Virus record (IMG/VR): IMGVR_UViG_3300011249_000001
Coordinates: 1 to 37,123 of that record
DNA: 37,123 nucleotides
Strand: one strand, 5' to 3'
Origin: a virus
Shown: positions 34,581-37,123 of the stretch, one piece after another
How positions within the stretch are numbered: the stretch's first letter is position 1
Layout: every line of letters begins with the position of its first letter
Notes under the pieces: generated by a model
The model's database searches: none
Seen by the model: the letters and a program-made list of their open reading frames with translations, nothing else
What the model was told of the DNA's origin: nothing
Made by a program: the position numbers and the translations under genes

Positions 34581-34823
34581 ATGAGAAAAGTTCCAATCAC
34601 TATTACTTTACCTGAGAATTTGATAAGAGATTTACATTCCTATATTCCAGGAAGAGGGATAAGTGGTTTTGTCTCAATTCTTATTCAGAAAGGATTAGAA
34701 GAAAAAAAATGCAGTGTTGCTAAGCAATATAGAGAAGCTGCTGCTGATGAAGAAAGAAATAAAGAAGCCGCTGAATGGGATATATTTATAGGGGACGGTT
34801 TGGATGAAACAAACGAATATTAA
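34581..34823 (+). CDS. Antitoxin with RHH domain
   Basis: An 80-residue protein starting at the ATG with AAGGAG 5 bases upstream; an in-frame ATG 30 bases earlier lies in the operator and lacks a ribosome site. KVPITITLPENLIRDLHSYI and GISGFVSILIQKGLEEKK give a ribbon-helix-helix fold for DNA binding. The acidic C-terminal part (AADEERNKEAAEWDIFIG) would wrap around and block the toxin. It overlaps the toxin gene by 20 bases. Together they form a type II module with autorepression at the upstream palindrome. Confidence 0.85.
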   Translation: MRKVPITITLPENLIRDLHSYIPGRGISGFVSILIQKGLEEKKCSVAKQYREAAADEERNKEAAEWDIFIGDGLDETNEY

Positions 34824-35145
34824 ACGCGGTGATATATTTTGGGTTGATTTTGATCCTTCGACTGGCACTGAGACAAGAAAGAAAAGACCCGCATTGATCT
34901 GCTCCCATGATGATATGAATGAAAATTCAAATAGAGTGATCGTTGCACCTATAACATCGAAACTAAAGAAAGTATACGCCTTTGAATATGAAATTTCTGA
35001 TCATTCTTTTGTGACTGGGAAGGCAATGATCGATCAGCTCAAAGCCGTAGATAAAACAAGAATAGGTACAAAAATTGGAAGCCTTCATTTAAAAGAGATG
35101 AATGAGGTTGATACAATTATTAAATTTGTTTTGGGGTTAAAATGA
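34804..35145 (+). CDS. PemK/MazF-family toxin
   Basis: A 113-residue protein with the family markers IKRGDIFWVDFDPSTGTETRK, KRPALICSHDD, RVIVAPITSK and KAMIDQLKAVDKTRI. The conserved Arg of KKRPALI and the Thr/Ser of APITS are present. PemK/MazF toxins cut mRNA at short sequences in the cytoplasm, stopping growth when the antitoxin decays. The module would keep the circular genome in its host or protect against other phages. Length is normal and the frame intact. Confidence 0.9.
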   Translation: MKQTNIKRGDIFWVDFDPSTGTETRKKRPALICSHDDMNENSNRVIVAPITSKLKKVYAFEYEISDHSFVTGKAMIDQLKAVDKTRIGTKIGSLHLKEMNEVDTIIKFVLGLK

Positions 35146-35226
35146 GTCGAAGTTTATCAATCGCAAATTAGTAAAATTGAGATCGGCCAATTCTTGAAAA
35201 ACGAAAATATCAAAAGTATTAGATAA

Positions 35227-35475
35227 ATGAAACATAGATGTTATGAATGTAAGCACTTGGAAGACGAGAGTGCTAAGAAGTTTTATGAACGCACACGCGT
35301 TGATTTTTGTGCTAAATTTTTCTGCAAAGCTTGTCAAAAAAACACCATGCCTGAAAGCGCTTGTGAAGGCGATGTGAAAATAAACTTTACTTCCAAAATA
35401 GTAGAAATATCTGAATTCAAGCCCACGAATATGCTAGAACGACAATTACTCAGATATAAAGCTAACATAATATAA
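35227..35475 (+). CDS. Cys-rich zinc-binding protein (82 residues)
   Basis: MKHRCYECKHLEDESAKKFY, DFCAKFFCKACQK and ESACEGD contain six Cys in CxxC-type pairs that could bind two metals. The C-terminal half is helical (MLERQLLRYKANII). There is no known family. About 80 bases after the toxin gene; no clear ribosome site. A plausible small regulator or unknown. Confidence 0.6.
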   Translation: MKHRCYECKHLEDESAKKFYERTRVDFCAKFFCKACQKNTMPESACEGDVKINFTSKIVEISEFKPTNMLERQLLRYKANII

Positions 35476-35647
35476 ATTATCAGACGTTCACAAGTAATTA
35501 TGTGTGCATGACAAGATATTGACTCTTTAGAGTAACCGATTTGATGAAGTATTTTCAGACTATGTAAATAAAATTTTTTGGTTTGATGTTTCAAAAGAAT
35601 GAAATGGAAAAATAAAACATCATCAATCATGAAAAAAAGGAAAAATC

Positions 35648-35851
35648 ATGAAAAATTATTTATTAATGGTTAATGAAGAAGCTATGACATATATGAAAGC
35701 TATTGTTCCATGCCTTCAATTCATAGATGTGAAAGGAATCAACGTAAAAGAATTTCCTTCAGACTTATTCCTAACGACTGTGTATATTAAACCTGCTGAA
35801 GAAGTAGTGCAACCTATAGTAAATGAATTGATAGCAGATGAAGTAAAGTAG
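35648..35851 (+). CDS. Hypothetical 67-residue protein
   Basis: AAAAGGAAAAATC precedes the ATG. The product MKNYLLMVNEEAMTYMKAIV, then FIDVKGINVKEFPSDLFLTT, looks like a small alpha/beta protein with an acidic end. No match to any family I know. It is the last gene before a hairpin-rich leader. The 172 bases upstream (35476-35647) contain no supportable gene. Confidence 0.6.
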   Translation: MKNYLLMVNEEAMTYMKAIVPCLQFIDVKGINVKEFPSDLFLTTVYIKPAEEVVQPIVNELIADEVK

Positions 35852-35863
35852 TTATTTATGCAT

Positions 35864-35890
35864 AAAAAAAAGACCGGGATTCAACCGGCC
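35864..35890 (-). terminator. Leftward intrinsic terminator
   Basis: Read leftward, GGCCGG pairs with CCGGTC (one G.U) around a 7-base loop and is followed by eight Ts. It would stop leftward transcription leaving the replication leader. Confidence 0.65.
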
Positions 35891-36081
35891 TGAAAAGAAG
35901 TCCGTCCTATGAAAACGGATTGGTGTTCAAAATATCAATGGAAAACTGATATCTTGATTTTACCTATCCATAAAAAAAAACTCAACAAAAATAAATTTGT
36001 TAAGAAAATATTTTAAATTTCCTTAATAAGTTCAATTTTGTTTTTTAAAAATATACGTTTAAAAAAAATAAGGGGATTTTT

Positions 36082-36147
36082 ATGCTCATAAGTTGTAGTT
36101 TAAGTTCTTGTGAAAAAAAAAAGAAAGGCCCCTCATTCGATTTATGA
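36082..36147 (+). CDS. Possible 21-residue leader peptide
   Basis: AGGGG lies 6 bases before an ATG coding MLISCSLSSCEKKKKGPSFD plus Leu. The 3' half of the ORF lies within the 5' arm of a large stem (36127-36183). It could be a regulatory leader peptide for the replication gene. Weak evidence. Confidence 0.3.
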   Translation: MLISCSLSSCEKKKKGPSFDL

Positions 36148-36280
36148 AAACCTTCAAACGAATGCATTGACAAATGAGGGGTCTATTATGAATCTATCGA
36201 TACAGTAAAAAACGTATCGCATTCCCGAAATTTAAGGTTTTCGGGAAACGTAAGATATATAAATAATTCACCTTTGTAGG
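36111..36280 (-). ncRNA. Predicted antisense RNA opposite the replication leader
   Basis: On the leftward strand, TTGAAT (complement of 36311-36316), a 17-base spacer and TATAAA (complement of 36288-36293) form a promoter with start near 36280. About 100 bases later GACCCCTCATT and AATGAGGGGCC (36127-36183) pair and run into a TTTCTTTTTTTTTT tract ending near 36111. The product would be about 170 nt, complementary to the leader of the replication gene, in the manner of plasmid copy-control RNAs. All inferred from signals. Confidence 0.45.
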
Positions 36281-36337
36281 TGCTTTATTTATATCATTTT
36301 ACAAACATTAATTCAATTAATTTTGTAGGTTAAATAA

Positions 36338-37123
36338 ATGACTTGTCAAAACTCTTCTCGCTCCGAACTGTATGCTTATCATTTTCAGAATTCAGAACCC
36401 AAGTTTTATACTCGTATTCCTAATATCGTTGATTACCTTACTTATAAATTTACTGATAAAAAAGGTGTTGTTACGACAAGGAGACTAAGCGTTTATGCTA
36501 AAGTGCTTTATAGAATAATTAGAATGATTGCCAGTGATAATAATGTGTGCTGGTACACAACGAAATCATTAGCCGAAAAAGCAAATTGCTCTGTTGGATC
36601 GATAGTAAATGCAAAAAAAGAATTGCTAATGTCAATGGATCAATTGGATGGAAATCCTTTGATAATTGAAAAAAGAAAAATGATTTCAAAAAAACAAAAC
36701 GATGTGATTACTAGCAAACGAGAGCTATGTACCTACACCATTTTCGATATATGGCGTTGGAATAATGCGTTTATGTCGACATTGAATCATTCTAAATCTT
36801 TGGGGATCGGAATCGGGATTGGAGTTGGCGTCAATCCAAATGAATATCAAATCGAGACCGATTCATGTGGTGAATCTGTCCCCCCGACCGATTCATGTGG
36901 TGAATCTGTCCCCCAGGAGACCGATTCATGTGGTGAACCTATAAAGAACCCATATAACAATATCCCTCTGTATAGAGAACAACAACCCACGGCCAAGGCC
37001 GATCCTGCTATTTCTTCAAATAAAAAAAGAAAGCTGTTTCCTGCGGATAATCCCGTTATTCAACAAAAAGCTCTTGATTGGCTCATTCAAAAAGGATGTC
37101 CACCGCTCAACGCAAAATCTATA
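36338..37123 (+). CDS. Replication-initiator-like winged-helix protein, runs off the edge
   Basis: 262 codons are open to the end of the window. KFYTRIPNIVDYLTYKFTDK, VVTTRRLSVYAKVLYRIIR and SLAEKANCSVGSIVNAKKEL form a winged-helix DNA-binding domain, followed by the wing LIIEKRKMISK. IFDIWRWNNAFM then ends the conserved part. This layout is common in plasmid and phage replication or regulatory proteins of Gammaproteobacteria and chlamydia-like bacteria. A GIGIGIGVGV stretch and three TDSCGE repeats follow. It is likely the initiator, given the structured leader upstream and no other replication gene. TAGG lies 9-12 bases before the ATG. Confidence 0.65.
   Translation, partial: MTCQNSSRSELYAYHFQNSEPKFYTRIPNIVDYLTYKFTDKKGVVTTRRLSVYAKVLYRIIRMIASDNNVCWYTTKSLAEKANCSVGSIVNAKKELLMSMDQLDGNPLIIEKRKMISKKQNDVITSKRELCTYTIFDIWRWNNAFMSTLNHSKSLGIGIGIGVGVNPNEYQIETDSCGESVPPTDSCGESVPQETDSCGEPIKNPYNNIPLYREQQPTAKADPAISSNKKRKLFPADNPVIQQKALDWLIQKGCPPLNAKSI
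36857..36940 (+). repeat. Three short tandem coding repeats in the replication gene
   Basis: ACCGATTCATGTGGTGAATC begins at 36857 and 36887, and a near copy at 36920, 30 and 33 bases apart. They code TDSCGESVPP, TDSCGESVPQE and TDSCGEPIK. The frame is kept. Confidence 0.85.

Larger units (their letters stand above)
35891..36337 (+). other. Hairpin-rich non-coding leader of the replication gene (possible origin)
   Basis: About 450 bases with no sizeable gene but many perfect stems: TCCGT/ACGGA (35901-35920), ATATCA/TGATAT (35932-35952), CGATAC/GTATCG (36198-36219), TTCCCGAAA/TTTCGGGAA (36222-36247). The longest is ATATAAATAA/TTATTTATAT enclosing CACCT/AGGTG (36257-36294). Long A- and T-tracts lie between. 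Such a region directly ahead of a replication initiator is a good candidate for an origin or copy-control leader. No iterons are seen. Confidence 0.5.

Noticed and set aside
36170-36192. Rightward promoter TTGACA ... TATTAT near the replication leader
   Set aside because: The spacer is only 11 bases, too short for sigma70, and the TTGACA lies within the terminator-like stem.

Overview
The window is a compact, AT-rich genome of a P22-like tailed phage that also carries plasmid-type partition and replication genes, so a phage-plasmid is the best reading. The reading frame leaving the right edge and the one entering at the left edge are in the same phase. The 37.1-kb window may therefore be one complete circular genome cut inside its replication gene. 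I see no integrase, DNA polymerase, tRNA, CRISPR array or recognisable endolysin. Base composition, small Cys-rich proteins and a secreted-type glycosyltransferase fit a Gram-negative intracellular host such as a chlamydia-like or Legionella-like bacterium, but the lineage cannot be fixed from this sequence.

Layout. 1-1450: end of a probable replication gene, an SSB-like protein with an IPF tail, a DUF1064 nuclease and small unknowns. 1476-3332: a partition locus with ParA, a ribbon-helix-helix (RHH) adaptor, two arrays of 11-bp repeats flanking parA, a tiny coupled ORF and a ParB-fold protein. 3377-10645: packaging and head genes (terminase small and large subunits, an HNH endonuclease, a portal that seems to start at ATT behind a perfect Shine-Dalgarno (SD), small head genes, scaffold). 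10695-13943: a free-standing HNH gene and the major capsid gene, which is cut into four exons. 13945-24737: head-tail connector, a gp10-like tail protein, three putative ejection proteins and several FCCH-type beta proteins. 24746-25317: three small leftward genes. 25453-29699: tail fibre and spike genes with tandem repeats. 29701-31493: cargo glycosyltransferase (leftward) and small proteins, including a lipoprotein. 31490-33243: leftward recombination operon (exonuclease, ERF annealing protein). 33326-35851: regulators, an HNH/RHH gene overlapping a degenerate HNH-RHH gene, a PemK/MazF toxin-antitoxin pair and unknowns. 35852-37123: a hairpin-rich, gene-poor leader with a predicted antisense RNA, then a winged-helix replication initiator.

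The most remarkable part is the major capsid gene. Two interruptions (253 and 1150 nt) are typical group I introns. In each, an internal guide sequence pairs with both flanking exons and places the splice-site U.G wobble correctly. Between them sits a 41-nt, frame-breaking interruption that carries the same kind of guide, a 13-nt segment complementary to the predicted ligated exon junction, but no catalytic core. It may be a core-less mini-intron, a translational bypass element or a decayed intron. RNA or protein data would decide.

Partition and replication genes would maintain the circular genome in the host. ERF, exonuclease and SSB would serve recombination. The toxin-antitoxin pair would stabilise carriage. 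Rightward blocks of tightly coupled genes build the virion.
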